From contig JAFWUA010000057.1 of assembly GCA_017518785.1 (NCBI GenBank), positions 1 to 22,960 of the forward strand: 22,960 nt of DNA. Reading direction: 5' to 3'. A program made the position numbers and the translations under genes. Positions 7,863 to 15,766 of this stretch are shown here, one piece after another. Source of the DNA: Neisseriaceae bacterium. Its GTDB lineage: Bacteria > Pseudomonadota > Gammaproteobacteria > Burkholderiales > Neisseriaceae. Under the pieces are notes generated by a model that saw nothing but the letters and a program-made list of their open reading frames with translations, was not told the origin of the DNA and did not search any database. Within the stretch, counting starts at the first letter, position 1, and every line of letters begins with the position of its first letter.

Positions 7863-7997
7863 GAGATCTTTGCAAATCTCGTTATTCTGAACTTTATGCA
7901 GGAAAGTGAAGGATCTAATTTTTTTTGTTTTGTAAAGATTTTTCGCTTACGTTCAGAATGACGAGCTGGGAAAAAGTGAGTTTTGCACAAAGGTTTT
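7863..7997. repeat. Type B element (copy B5) with AGTTT duplication
   Basis: 135 bp, from GAGATCTTTGCAAATCTCG to GTTTTGCACAAAGGTTTT. AGTTT stands directly before (7858-7862) and after (7998-8002). Together with A1 and the older split copy it fills almost all of the 526-bp gap between pilC and the next gene. Confidence 0.8.
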
Positions 7998-8006
7998 AGT
8001 TTATAA

Positions 8007-8019
8007 AGTCTGCCGGAAA
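8007..8019 (+). repeat. DNA uptake sequence overlapping a ribosome-binding position
   Basis: AGTCTGCCGGAAA ends five bases before the ATG at 8025. Its GGAAAAG is the only purine-rich stretch at Shine-Dalgarno distance, so the DUS may double as the ribosome-binding site. Confidence 0.6.
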
Positions 8020-8024
8020 AGATT

Positions 8025-9398
8025 ATGAACGATTTATATTTATTATTTTCAGATTATTTATCATCTGATGAGATTATTGATGATTCAAGTAAAGTAGATT
8101 CTTTATTGCGTGATAAGCGTAGCAGATTTTATGGCAGGGCCGATATTGTTTTGCAGCCTTCGAGTGTAGCGTCAGTGCAGACTATTGTGAAATTGTGCAA
8201 TCAATATGCGATTAGTATTACTCCACAAGGCGGAAATACTGGTTTGTGTGGAGGGGCAGTGCCTGATGGAGGTGTTTTATTATCAATGTCGCGATTAAAT
8301 CGGATTGTGAATATTAGTCCGGCTGATAATAGTATTACGGTAGAAGCAGGGGTTACTCTTTATCAGGTACAGCAAGCTGCCATTTCTGTTGGTAGATTTT
8401 TCCCACTATCATTGGCAAGTGAGGGGAGTTGTCAAATTGGAGGTAATATTGCTTGTAATGCAGGTGGGATTAATGTGTTACGTTATGGCACTATGCGTGC
8501 TTTGGTTTTGGGATTGGAAGTTGTGTTACCTAATGGTGAGATAGTTAGCCATTTATCACCTTTATATAAAAATACTACTGGTTTGGATATACAACAATTA
8601 TTTATTGGTAGTGAAGGTACTTTGGGAATTATAACTGCTGCAACTCTTAAACTTTTCTATCAACCGCTTGAAACTCAAACATTATGGGCAAGTTTTAATA
8701 ATATTGAACAATGTATTGAGTTATTCCATTTTCTGCAAAAACATTCTTCCGGCAGACTAAAAAGTTTTGAGTTAATTGGAAAAAATGCTTTATTAATAAG
8801 TTCTAATGATTTACAACAAGCACCACCAATTATAGATAGTCAAGATAATTGGCATATTCTATGTGAATTAGAAAAAAGTATATCAATAGATAGTCTGCCG
8901 GAAAGCTTATATGAAAATGGCTTTCGTAATATTGTTTTTGCTCAAAATGAGATGCAAAGCAAACAGTGGTGGTGTTTGCGTGAAAATATTTCAGAAGCAC
9001 AAAAACGATATGGGGTTAGTATTAAACATGATATTGCTGTTCCGATTGGTCAATTATCTGATTTTATTTGTAAAAATAGTCAGCGTTTGCAAGAGTTATA
9101 TCCTGAAAGTAAGTTGGTTGTCTTTGGTCATTTAGGTGATGGCAGTTTGCATTACAATGTTTTTTTGTCAAATGCTTTAGGTAATGAGATTTATCAATAT
9201 GAAAATGCGATTAATCAATTGGTATATCAAGATGTTTTTGCTCATGACGGCACATGTGCGGCGGAACACGGTATAGGTTTATTAAAACGCAATTGGCTTT
9301 GCAATATGAAAACAGAGCAAGAATTATCCTTAATGCGTGCGATTAAACATCAATTAGACCCAAATAATATTATGAATCCTAATAAGGTTTATCCATAA
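8025..9398 (+). CDS. FAD-binding oxidoreductase, GlcD / D-2-hydroxyglutarate dehydrogenase-like
   Basis: A 457-residue flavoprotein of the VAO/PCMH fold, predicted to oxidise a D-2-hydroxyacid such as D-lactate, glycolate or D-2-hydroxyglutarate and pass electrons onward. The FAD-binding half carries PQGGNTGLCGGAVP (residues 67-80), EAGVTLYQVQ, LASEGSCQIGGNIACNAGG and GSEGTLGIITAATL. The cap/C-terminal half has the conserved FGHLGDGSLHYNV and AAEHGIGLLKR blocks that carry histidines and carboxylates of the metal/substrate site in this family. Length is normal for the single-domain enzyme; there is no fused iron-sulphur domain. The substrate cannot be chosen from sequence. DUS words occur inside it near 8746 (one mismatch) and at 8895-8904, encoding SGRL and LPES. 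Confidence 0.88.
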   Translation: MNDLYLLFSDYLSSDEIIDDSSKVDSLLRDKRSRFYGRADIVLQPSSVASVQTIVKLCNQYAISITPQGGNTGLCGGAVPDGGVLLSMSRLNRIVNISPADNSITVEAGVTLYQVQQAAISVGRFFPLSLASEGSCQIGGNIACNAGGINVLRYGTMRALVLGLEVVLPNGEIVSHLSPLYKNTTGLDIQQLFIGSEGTLGIITAATLKLFYQPLETQTLWASFNNIEQCIELFHFLQKHSSGRLKSFELIGKNALLISSNDLQQAPPIIDSQDNWHILCELEKSISIDSLPESLYENGFRNIVFAQNEMQSKQWWCLRENISEAQKRYGVSIKHDIAVPIGQLSDFICKNSQRLQELYPESKLVVFGHLGDGSLHYNVFLSNALGNEIYQYENAINQLVYQDVFAHDGTCAAEHGIGLLKRNWLCNMKTEQELSLMRAIKHQLDPNNIMNPNKVYP

Positions 9399-9414
9399 AA
9401 AACTTATTACATTA

Positions 9415-9427
9415 AGTCTGCCGGAAA
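9415..9427 (+). repeat. DNA uptake sequence word (intergenic)
   Basis: AGTCTGCCGGAAA, 17 bases after the stop codon of the FAD-dependent oxidoreductase. No partner hairpin arm. Confidence 0.75.
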
Positions 9428-9506
9428 ATTTATACACTTGAATAAATACATTTATTTTAGGATAATGCAAGGCTTTTATTATGCTTAAAATCTACAAAAA
9501 GCAATT

Positions 9507-10742
9507 ATGAATAATATAAAAATTTCACGCCGTGCTTTTTTGCAAACTACAATTAGTGCTTTGTTATTACAAGCATGTGCAACACAGACGACATTAGAGC
9601 CTATTTCTTCAACCACTAACAATACGAAACCACGTTATAAAATGCCTATTCAAACTACTTCTCATAATAGCATACGACTTTTTGCTTCATCTGGTTTTGC
9701 CACTGATAGCAAGCGTATTGAGCTAGCGGTTCAACGTTTAACTCAAGCTGGATTTGCCATTGATAATATTGAGGCTGCTTATCGCCGTTTTCAACGCTTT
9801 GCTGGCACTGATAAAGAGCGAATAGATGATTTGCAAGACATAGTTGTAGGACGTGCTACTATGCCTAAAATATTATTAGGTTTGCGAGGGGGGTATGGTG
9901 CTAATCGCATTTTGCCTTATGTTGATTGGGCATCATTAGGCGATATGATGCGAGATCATGGCACGATTTTATTGGGATTTAGCGATGTTTGTGCGGTGCA
10001 ATTAGCCTTACTTGCTAAAAGTGGCATGATGAGTTTTTCAGGACCGATGTTATATAGTGAATTTGGCAAACCACAAATTCCTGAATACACCATGCGAAGC
10101 TTTGTGGAAGCCATGAAACAAGATAATTTAACCATCAATGTTAATCAATTTAATGGATCTGGCATTAATGTAGAGGGAATTTTATGGGGCGGGAATTTAA
10201 GCGTTTTAGCTTCATTAATTGGTACGCCATATTTTCCTAATATTGAAGGTGGTATTTTATTTTTAGAAGATGTTGGTGAGCAGCCATATCGTATTGAAAG
10301 AATGTTACAACAGCTTTATCTTTCCGGCTGTCTTAAAAAACAACAGGCGATTATTTTGGGCAATTTTCGTATGGGTAAGGAAACTACTGATATTTACGAT
10401 GCAAATTATGATTTGCCAACCGTACTATCTACCATGCGGCGGTTAACTGGTTTGCCGATTTTAACCGATTTCCCATTCGGACATATTACCAATAAGAGTT
10501 GTTTTCCATTAGGAGCAATGTGCAAGGTTCAAAGCAATACTTCTGGTGGATATAGTGTATCTTTTGATGCTTATCCGCATCTTGATGCTTCACAGTTGAA
10601 TTTAGATAGTTTAATTCCTCAATCTTTTTGGAATAATGATTCTCAGCCCATTGCCAACGATGCCCCAACATATACTCCTGTGGAAGATGATGATGATCCA
10701 TTAAGAATATTATTCGAGCAACATCTTAATAATAATGAGTGA
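9507..10742 (+). CDS. ldcA: Muramoyltetrapeptide (LD-) carboxypeptidase, peptidase S66, lipoprotein form
   Basis: LdcA removes the terminal D-alanine from tetrapeptides during murein recycling. Residues aligning with the S66 catalytic triad are S159 (GFSDVCAV), E254 (LFLEDVGE) and H326 (GHITNKS); their spacing (95 and 72 residues) nearly equals that of the E. coli triad as I recall it. RGGYGANRILPYVD is the other family block. Unlike cytoplasmic E. coli LdcA, this 411-residue protein has an export signal with a twin-arginine-like SRRAFLQ (residues 7-13) and a lipobox LLQAC (Cys24). I infer a Tat-exported, lipid-anchored periplasmic enzyme. The start ATG is the one that preserves this signal. 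A one-mismatch DUS is at 10321-10330. There is no clear Shine-Dalgarno. Confidence 0.88.
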   Translation: MNNIKISRRAFLQTTISALLLQACATQTTLEPISSTTNNTKPRYKMPIQTTSHNSIRLFASSGFATDSKRIELAVQRLTQAGFAIDNIEAAYRRFQRFAGTDKERIDDLQDIVVGRATMPKILLGLRGGYGANRILPYVDWASLGDMMRDHGTILLGFSDVCAVQLALLAKSGMMSFSGPMLYSEFGKPQIPEYTMRSFVEAMKQDNLTINVNQFNGSGINVEGILWGGNLSVLASLIGTPYFPNIEGGILFLEDVGEQPYRIERMLQQLYLSGCLKKQQAIILGNFRMGKETTDIYDANYDLPTVLSTMRRLTGLPILTDFPFGHITNKSCFPLGAMCKVQSNTSGGYSVSFDAYPHLDASQLNLDSLIPQSFWNNDSQPIANDAPTYTPVEDDDDPLRILFEQHLNNNE

Positions 10743-10751
10743 TAAAAATTT

Positions 10752-10764
10752 TTTCCGGCAGACT
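10752..10764 (-). repeat. DNA uptake sequence word (intergenic)
   Basis: TTTCCGGCAGACT, 9 bases after the ldcA stop codon and 9 bases before the left end of the next type A element. Confidence 0.75.
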
Positions 10765-10773
10765 ATTTACAAA

Positions 10774-10904
10774 GAAACTCTTGCAAAACTCGTCATTCTG
10801 AATTTCACGAAGTGAAATGAAGAATCTAATTTATTGTTTATAAATATTCTTCGCTACGCTCAAAATGACGAGTAATAGAAAAAATCGAGTTTTGCAGGAG
10901 TCTC
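10774..10904. repeat. Type A element (copy A5)
   Basis: 131 bp, same orientation and nearly the same sequence as the copy at 7653-7783. The right end is perfect and the left end has two changes (GAAACTCTTGCAAAACTCG). Flanks ACAAA and TTAAC do not match, so a target duplication is not visible. Confidence 0.88.
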
Positions 10905-10975
10905 TTAACAATCAATTAGATTCCACCTTTTCACTTGGGTTTATGGTTTAGAATGACGAGTTTTGCAGTAATCTC
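10905..10975. repeat. Right-half remnant of an older type A element
   Basis: Starts TTAACAATCAATTAGATTCC and ends GAGTTTTGCAGTAATCTC, matching the second half of the family. It follows copy A5 directly and ends 27 bases before the rsmA start codon, so the rsmA promoter may lie within it. Confidence 0.65.
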
Positions 10976-11002
10976 ACACATTGCAGTTTAGAAAGACAAT
11001 TT

Positions 11003-11788
11003 ATGCAGCATATTGCACGCAAACGATTTGGGCAAAATTTTTTACAAGATAAAGGCATTATCACCGCGATTATCAATGCGGCAAATATTAAAGAAACCGA
11101 TACAGTGATTGAAATTGGTCCTGGTTTAGGTGCCCTAACCATGCCACTATTGCAGAGGGTAAATCATCTTCATGTAATTGAAATTGATAAAGATATTATT
11201 GAATATTTACGTAAATTACCTAATCAAAATCAAATAGATATTCATGATGGTGATGTGCTGCGTTTTGATTTTAATAGCATTGCCGGTAAGAAAAAAATTA
11301 TAGGCAATTTGCCGTATAACATTTCAACGCCACTACTTTTCAAATTAAGCGATTATGTTGATAACATAATCGATATGCACTTTATGCTACAAAAAGAAGT
11401 AGTAGAACGCATATGTGCTCTGCCTAATTCCAAAGATTACGGACGTTTAAGTGTGATACTGCAATATTTTTTCGATATGGAGAAGATCATAGATGTGCCA
11501 CCCGCTGCCTTCGAGCCAGCTCCCAAAGTGGATTCAGCAGTTGTTCGTATGATTCCAGATGTGGGCAGAATAGGCATTGTTGATGATATAAACGAATTTT
11601 CACGTTTGCTAACAAAGGCTTTTGCTATGCGGCGTAAAACTTTACGCAATAATTTGAAAGGAATAGTCTCTGATGAAGAAATGGCACAAGTTGGCATCGA
11701 TGCTAATCTGCGTCCGGAAGATATTAATCCACAAAATTACGTATTATTAAGCAATTTACTGCACGAAAAAACTCAAAATAAAGGATAA
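11003..11788 (+). CDS. rsmA: 16S rRNA dimethyladenosine transferase RsmA (KsgA)
   Basis: RsmA dimethylates A1518 and A1519 near the 3' end of 16S rRNA using S-adenosylmethionine, a late quality check of 30S assembly. The 261-residue protein has the family start KRFGQNFLQD, SAM motif I EIGPGLGALT (residues 37-46), the catalytic NLPYNIS motif (N102-Y105) and the C-terminal RRKTLRNNLKG block. It is full length. pdxA, often its neighbour in proteobacteria, is about 9 kb away in this window. It begins a run of four plus-strand genes with gaps of 54, 16 and 2 bases. Confidence 0.97.
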   Translation: MQHIARKRFGQNFLQDKGIITAIINAANIKETDTVIEIGPGLGALTMPLLQRVNHLHVIEIDKDIIEYLRKLPNQNQIDIHDGDVLRFDFNSIAGKKKIIGNLPYNISTPLLFKLSDYVDNIIDMHFMLQKEVVERICALPNSKDYGRLSVILQYFFDMEKIIDVPPAAFEPAPKVDSAVVRMIPDVGRIGIVDDINEFSRLLTKAFAMRRKTLRNNLKGIVSDEEMAQVGIDANLRPEDINPQNYVLLSNLLHEKTQNKG

Positions 11789-11842
11789 TAGACAGGTTTT
11801 TTCAAGTGAAATAAAACGGATTAAATAACGCAAATGGAAAGC

Positions 11843-12571
11843 ATGATTCAGTTTAAGTCAGTTCATAAACATTTCAAAGACTTGCATGTGTTGAATGATA
11901 TAAATTTAAGTGTTGCACAAGGTGAAGTAGTGGTGGTATGCGGACCTTCCGGCAGTGGTAAGTCAACCCTGATTCGTACCATCAATCAATTAGAAAAAAT
12001 CCAATCCGGAGAAATTTGGGTAGATGGCATTTGTGTAACCGACCCTAAAACTAATCTCAATGAAGTTCGTGCCGAAGTAGGTTTTGTATTTCAGCACTTT
12101 AATTTGTATCCACATTTAAGTGTTTTGGACAATATTACCTTATCTCCAATTAAAGTCAAAAAACAAAGCAGAGCCCAAGCAATTGAAAATGCAATGGAAT
12201 TATTAGAAAAAGTAGGTTTGGCTCATAAACGTGATGCTTATCCATCACAATTATCTGGCGGACAACAACAACGGGTTGCGATTGCACGTGGTTTAGCTAT
12301 GAATCCGCGTGTAATGTTGTTTGATGAACCAACTTCTGCATTAGACCCTGAAATGGTGGGTGAGGTACTAAAAGTAATGCGAGATTTAGCCACATCAGGC
12401 ATGACAATGATGATTGTTACTCATGAAATGGGATTTGCACGTGAGGTGGCAGAGCGTATCGTCTTTTTAGATCAAGGAACGATTTTAGAAGAGGCAAGTC
12501 CAGACGAATTTTTCAATAATCCTAAACACGACCGCAGTCGCCAATTTTTAAATCAATTATTGCAACATTAA
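11843..12571 (+). CDS. Polar amino-acid ABC transporter ATP-binding protein (GlnQ family)
   Basis: Cytoplasmic ATPase subunit that powers uptake of a polar amino acid through a membrane permease fed by a periplasmic binding protein. Walker A is GPSGSGKST (residues 34-42), the Q-loop segment is VFQHFNLYPHLSVLDN, the signature is LSGGQQQRVAIARGLA, Walker B is VMLFDEPTSALDP, and the switch histidine is in VTHEMGFA. I prefer the ATG at 11843 because family members start MI-F-V and GGAAAG sits upstream of it; the in-frame ATG at 11834 would add three residues. No permease or binding-protein gene is next to it, so the substrate is unknown. A one-mismatch DUS at 11946-11955 coincides with the Walker A codons. 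Confidence 0.93.
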   Translation: MIQFKSVHKHFKDLHVLNDINLSVAQGEVVVVCGPSGSGKSTLIRTINQLEKIQSGEIWVDGICVTDPKTNLNEVRAEVGFVFQHFNLYPHLSVLDNITLSPIKVKKQSRAQAIENAMELLEKVGLAHKRDAYPSQLSGGQQQRVAIARGLAMNPRVMLFDEPTSALDPEMVGEVLKVMRDLATSGMTMMIVTHEMGFAREVAERIVFLDQGTILEEASPDEFFNNPKHDRSRQFLNQLLQH

Positions 12572-12587
12572 ATCTTGTGAAACATAA

Positions 12588-13355
12588 ATGAAAATACAGT
12601 GGGAGCAAATTGATCAATTATTACCGCAAACCCAATGTAGGCGTTGTGGTTATGTCGATTGTGCGGCATACGCAAAAGCGGTGGCACAAGATAACGTGGC
12701 AATCGATTTATGCCAAATGGGTGGTGATATTGTACGTTATGAAATAGCAAAGCTGATTGGAGAAATTGCTACCGCCTTAAATAATGAAAAAGTCTCTCAC
12801 TCATTGGCGTATATTGATGAGTCAGCTTGTATTGGTTGCACGCGTTGTATTCGTGTTTGTCCTACTGATGCTATTTGTGGAACAAATAAGCTGATGCACA
12901 CAGTTATCAGTGATGAGTGCACCGGTTGTGGTTTGTGTCAAGATGCGTGTCCGGTTGATTGTATTGAATTAATTTCTGTTGATGATGATTTTCTACCACG
13001 TAATCGCTTTTTATCATCTAATCAATCATCACCACGAAAGGCAGCTGCAGAACACGCCCAAAAGCGTTATCTTGCTAAAAAACAACGCCAAACAGCTAAT
13101 AAGCAACCACAAAAAGTAGCAAATACACTGCCGGAAAACTTGCAAGGATTATTAGCTCTTGCAAAAGAAAAAGCTAATAATCAAAAACAGGTTAGCATCT
13201 ATTCGAAACAATTAACCCAAGAAATTATTGCCACCCAAAAAAAACAAGCAGCATTTCATAATGCTATGCGGCAACTTAAATACGGCAATGAACAAGAGAA
13301 AAGCATTGCGATTAGCTACTTATCAGAAGTCAAAGCCCAATCACAAAAGGAATAG
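12588..13355 (+). CDS. rnfB: RnfB-like ferredoxin / electron transport protein
   Basis: An iron-sulphur electron carrier related to the RnfB subunit. An N-terminal Fe-S cluster domain has the four cysteines C17, C20 (CRRCGY), C25 and C42. Two classical 4Fe-4S motifs follow: CIGCTRCIRVCP (C81, C84, C87, C91) and CTGCGLCQDACP (C111, C114, C117, C121). The N-terminal membrane helix of true RnfB is absent, and no other rnf genes are in the window. This is therefore the short soluble form known from several beta- and gammaproteobacteria, whose partner is uncertain. The last 115 residues are a Lys/Gln-rich helical extension without known motif. kdsB begins two bases after the stop, so the two are probably cotranscribed. 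A DUS at 13128-13137 encodes LPEN. Confidence 0.85.
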   Translation: MKIQWEQIDQLLPQTQCRRCGYVDCAAYAKAVAQDNVAIDLCQMGGDIVRYEIAKLIGEIATALNNEKVSHSLAYIDESACIGCTRCIRVCPTDAICGTNKLMHTVISDECTGCGLCQDACPVDCIELISVDDDFLPRNRFLSSNQSSPRKAAAEHAQKRYLAKKQRQTANKQPQKVANTLPENLQGLLALAKEKANNQKQVSIYSKQLTQEIIATQKKQAAFHNAMRQLKYGNEQEKSIAISYLSEVKAQSQKE

Positions 13356-13357
13356 CC

Positions 13358-14137
13358 ATGTCAATTCATAGCGATTTTGTTGTTATTATTCCAGCTCGAT
13401 TAGCCTCTACACGTCTGCCGGAAAAAATATTAGCCGATATTGGTGGCAAACCTATGATAGTCCGCACCGCAGAAGCAGCATTAAAAAGTCGTGCATCGCG
13501 AGTAATCGTAGCAGCGGATAGTGAGCAGATTGTTACTGTTTGTCAGATACATGGCATTGAGGCAATTTTAACCGATACTAATCATCAAAGCGGAACAGAC
13601 CGTCTATCGCAAGCAGTGGAAATATTAAGTCTGCCGGAACAGCTATCGGTTATCAATGTGCAAGGCGATGAACCATTAATCGAGGCAAATATCATCAATC
13701 AACTTGCCGAGTTCTTTGCCTATAAAAAAACGCCAATGGCAACAGTTGCTCACCCAATTAATCAATTAAGCGATTTTCACAATCCGAATATTGTTAAAAC
13801 TGTTTTGGATAAGGAAGATTGTGCCTTATATTTTTCGCGTGCTCCAATTCCATATCCACGCGATACACATGCTCATACACTGCCGGAAAACATATCGGTT
13901 TTACGACACATAGGCATTTATGCGTATAGTGTTCCATTTCTTAAAACGTATCACACTCTGATTCCATCAGTATTAGAACAAACCGAATCTTTGGAGCAAT
14001 TAAGAGTGTTGTGGCATGGTTTTAAGATTGGTGTTTTAGTTTATCCGGATATTCCACAAGCAGGAGTAGATACAGCCGAAGATTTAGCAAGAGTAAGAGA
14101 AATTTGGCAGCAGCAATATGCAACACTAATAGTGTGA
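13358..14137 (+). CDS. kdsB: 3-deoxy-manno-octulosonate cytidylyltransferase (CMP-KDO synthetase)
   Basis: KdsB activates KDO with CTP to CMP-KDO, the donor for the inner core of lipopolysaccharide/lipooligosaccharide, so the cell is Gram-negative. The 259-residue protein shows IPARLASTRLPEKILADIGGK (nucleotide-binding loop), NVQGDEPLIE (metal/substrate acid), ALYFSRAPIPYPRD, HIGIYAYS and ESLEQLRVL, all family blocks in order. The sequence AAAAGGAATAGCC just before the ATG gives a modest ribosome-binding site. Three DUS words lie inside the gene (13415, 13631 and 13880), each read in the frame CTG-CCG-GAA as Leu-Pro-Glu. The first falls in the conserved STRLPEK motif, where the words and the protein agree by coincidence or selection. 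Confidence 0.96.
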   Translation: MSIHSDFVVIIPARLASTRLPEKILADIGGKPMIVRTAEAALKSRASRVIVAADSEQIVTVCQIHGIEAILTDTNHQSGTDRLSQAVEILSLPEQLSVINVQGDEPLIEANIINQLAEFFAYKKTPMATVAHPINQLSDFHNPNIVKTVLDKEDCALYFSRAPIPYPRDTHAHTLPENISVLRHIGIYAYSVPFLKTYHTLIPSVLEQTESLEQLRVLWHGFKIGVLVYPDIPQAGVDTAEDLARVREIWQQQYATLIV

Positions 14138-14180
14138 AACCGTTGCAAAGGTTTCAGTGTGATAGATAATTGTGTAAGAT

Positions 14181-14220
14181 AGTAAACACTGCTGGAAAGA
14201 TTTTTCCGGCAGTGTTTACT
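14181..14220 (+). terminator. Terminator-like hairpin built from inverted DUS words
   Basis: AGTAAACACTGCTGGAAA (14181-14198) pairs with TTTCCGGCAGTGTTTACT (14203-14220) across a 4-base loop. The stem is 18 bp with one G-U wobble. The descending arm holds an exact CTGCCGGAAA core on the minus strand. It lies 43 bases after the kdsB stop codon. There is no long T run, so termination is inferred from position and stem strength. Confidence 0.6.
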
Positions 14221-14224
14221 TATT

Positions 14225-14381
14225 GAGACTCCTGCAAAACTCGTCATTGATGAATTTCACGAAGTGAAATGAAGAATCTAACTTATTGTTTATAAAGATT
14301 CTTCGCTTGCCACTTCGCTACGTTCAGTGCTTCGGCTTAAAATGACGAGTAATAGAAAAAATCGAGTTTTGCAGGAGTCTC
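14225..14381. repeat. Long-form type A element (copy A2) with TTATT duplication
   Basis: 157 bp with perfect 19-bp terminal inverted repeats. TTATT flanks it on both sides (14220-14224 and 14382-14386). It is longer than A1 because one arm carries an extra segment (CTTGCCACTTCGCTACGTTC and following). Its last base directly abuts the stop codon of pqiA (minus strand). Confidence 0.9.
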
Positions 14382-15638
14382 TTATTGTTTTTCTCGTTCT
14401 TTTTGCCACAAAATTCTTGTATCAAAAAAATAAGTAGAAAGCATAGTTAGCACAACAACTAATGTAAAATAAATCGTAGCCGAACCAGCAGTTACTTTGG
14501 CAATTGGAGTAGAAAACGCAGCCATTAAAATAATAGTTACAAAAATATCAATCATAGACCAACGCCCAACCAATTCAATAAAGCGATGCAAAAGCGATAA
14601 TTTATGAGCTGATATTTTTTGAGGTAGTCTAAATTTTGCCGATAATAATAGAACAATCATGCCGACAATTTTTAATAAAGGTACTGCAATACTTGCAGTA
14701 AAAATAATCACAGCAACCAAATAATCCTTATTCCGCCATAAGGTTAAAACCCCATCAAAAATTTGACTTGTTACGGTAACAGTAGGATCAGAAGTAATCA
14801 TCATCGGTAATAAATTAGCAGGAATATAACAAATAATTGCCGCTAATAAAAAAGCCGTAGATAAAGTTAAACTATTATTACGTTTAGATAAAATAAAAGT
14901 CCCACAAATAGAACAACGATGATTATATTTAGATTGCTTGAAAAAACAACGATGGCAAAATGTTGTATCTGATTGATTGTGAATGTAAACTTTATGTTTT
15001 GATAATTGAGAAGCTTTACTAAAAAGCCAATTAGGAGTAATCGATTGCGATAATCTAAATAAAATCAATGCATAAATAAAAATTGCATAAAAAGATAAAC
15101 CAAATCCTACTTCTGCATAAACTCTAATTTTAATTAATGCTACTAATGATGATACGGCAAAAATATCTACCATCAACCATTGTTTTAATCTAAATAACCA
15201 ACGAGCGGCAGGTAATAAAAATGGACGATTTTTATTCTGAATAAATGCACCTAAAACATATAAAAGCAATATCAGAAAAAATAGTGGTGTTGCAAATGTT
15301 AAAATAAACATGGAATTTGCCAAAAAGCTATAATCTTGTTGCAATAGGGCGTGCATCATGCCCGGAAGAGTTAGCCTTTCTGCCACCGCAGGCATTCTAA
15401 CCGACATAAAAAATCCAAAAGAAACAGGCATCAAAACAGCTAATGCTGTAATTGCATACAACATTGGCAATAAATATGGATTTTTTTCAATACGAATTAA
15501 ATTCCTACCACAAGTAGGACAATCTGCCATTTCTCCTATATTTGCAATTGCACGCACTGCCGTCCCACATTCAGGACAACCTAAAATATTGGTTTGGTTT
15601 TCGTGTGGCAAATGCGTGTGATTATTCATGGGGAACAT
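14382..15638 (-). CDS. pqiA: Paraquat-inducible membrane protein A (PqiA)
   Basis: PqiA is an inner-membrane protein that in E. coli works with the MCE-domain protein PqiB in lipid traffic across the envelope. The 418-residue protein has two zinc-ribbon-like modules, CPECG/CPTCG (C21, C24, C40, C43) and CHRC/CSICG near residues 229-245. Each is followed by about four hydrophobic helices, the tandem architecture of the family. Family blocks include MVDIFAVSSLVALIK and WSMIDIFVTIILMAAFS. A second in-frame ATG (15629) gives a protein three residues shorter. No pqiB or pqiC follows: downstream is a type A element and then convergent kdsB. The stop codon adjoins that element. Confidence 0.92.
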   Translation of the reverse strand: MFPMNNHTHLPHENQTNILGCPECGTAVRAIANIGEMADCPTCGRNLIRIEKNPYLLPMLYAITALAVLMPVSFGFFMSVRMPAVAERLTLPGMMHALLQQDYSFLANSMFILTFATPLFFLILLLYVLGAFIQNKNRPFLLPAARWLFRLKQWLMVDIFAVSSLVALIKIRVYAEVGFGLSFYAIFIYALILFRLSQSITPNWLFSKASQLSKHKVYIHNQSDTTFCHRCFFKQSKYNHRCSICGTFILSKRNNSLTLSTAFLLAAIICYIPANLLPMMITSDPTVTVTSQIFDGVLTLWRNKDYLVAVIIFTASIAVPLLKIVGMIVLLLSAKFRLPQKISAHKLSLLHRFIELVGRWSMIDIFVTIILMAAFSTPIAKVTAGSATIYFTLVVVLTMLSTYFFDTRILWQKEREKQ

Positions 15639-15703
15639 TAATTGATGTATTTAATAAATTTACTGCTTATTGTAACATCACAAGTTAATGATTATTCAAT
15701 TTA

Positions 15704-15743
15704 AGACTGCCGGAAACTTAATAGAAACCCTTTCCGGCAGACT
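15704..15743. repeat. Inverted pair of DNA uptake sequences between divergent genes
   Basis: AGACTGCCGGAAA (15704-15716, plus) and TTTCCGGCAGACT (15731-15743, i.e. minus) are separated by 14 bases, giving a 13-bp inverted repeat with one mismatch. It lies in the 128-bp space between the starts of pqiA and thiE, so it would be in the 5' leader or promoter region of one or both genes. Confidence 0.75.
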
Positions 15744-15766
15744 ATCAGTCATGGAAAACGATTACT

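Noticed and set aside
11946..11955. DUS in the ABC transporter Walker A codons
   Set aside because: One mismatch, and the bases are largely dictated by the conserved PSGSGK motif, so coincidence is likely.
15639..15766. TPP riboswitch before thiE
   Set aside because: The short leader contains the DUS pair but no thi-box CTGAGA-type core.
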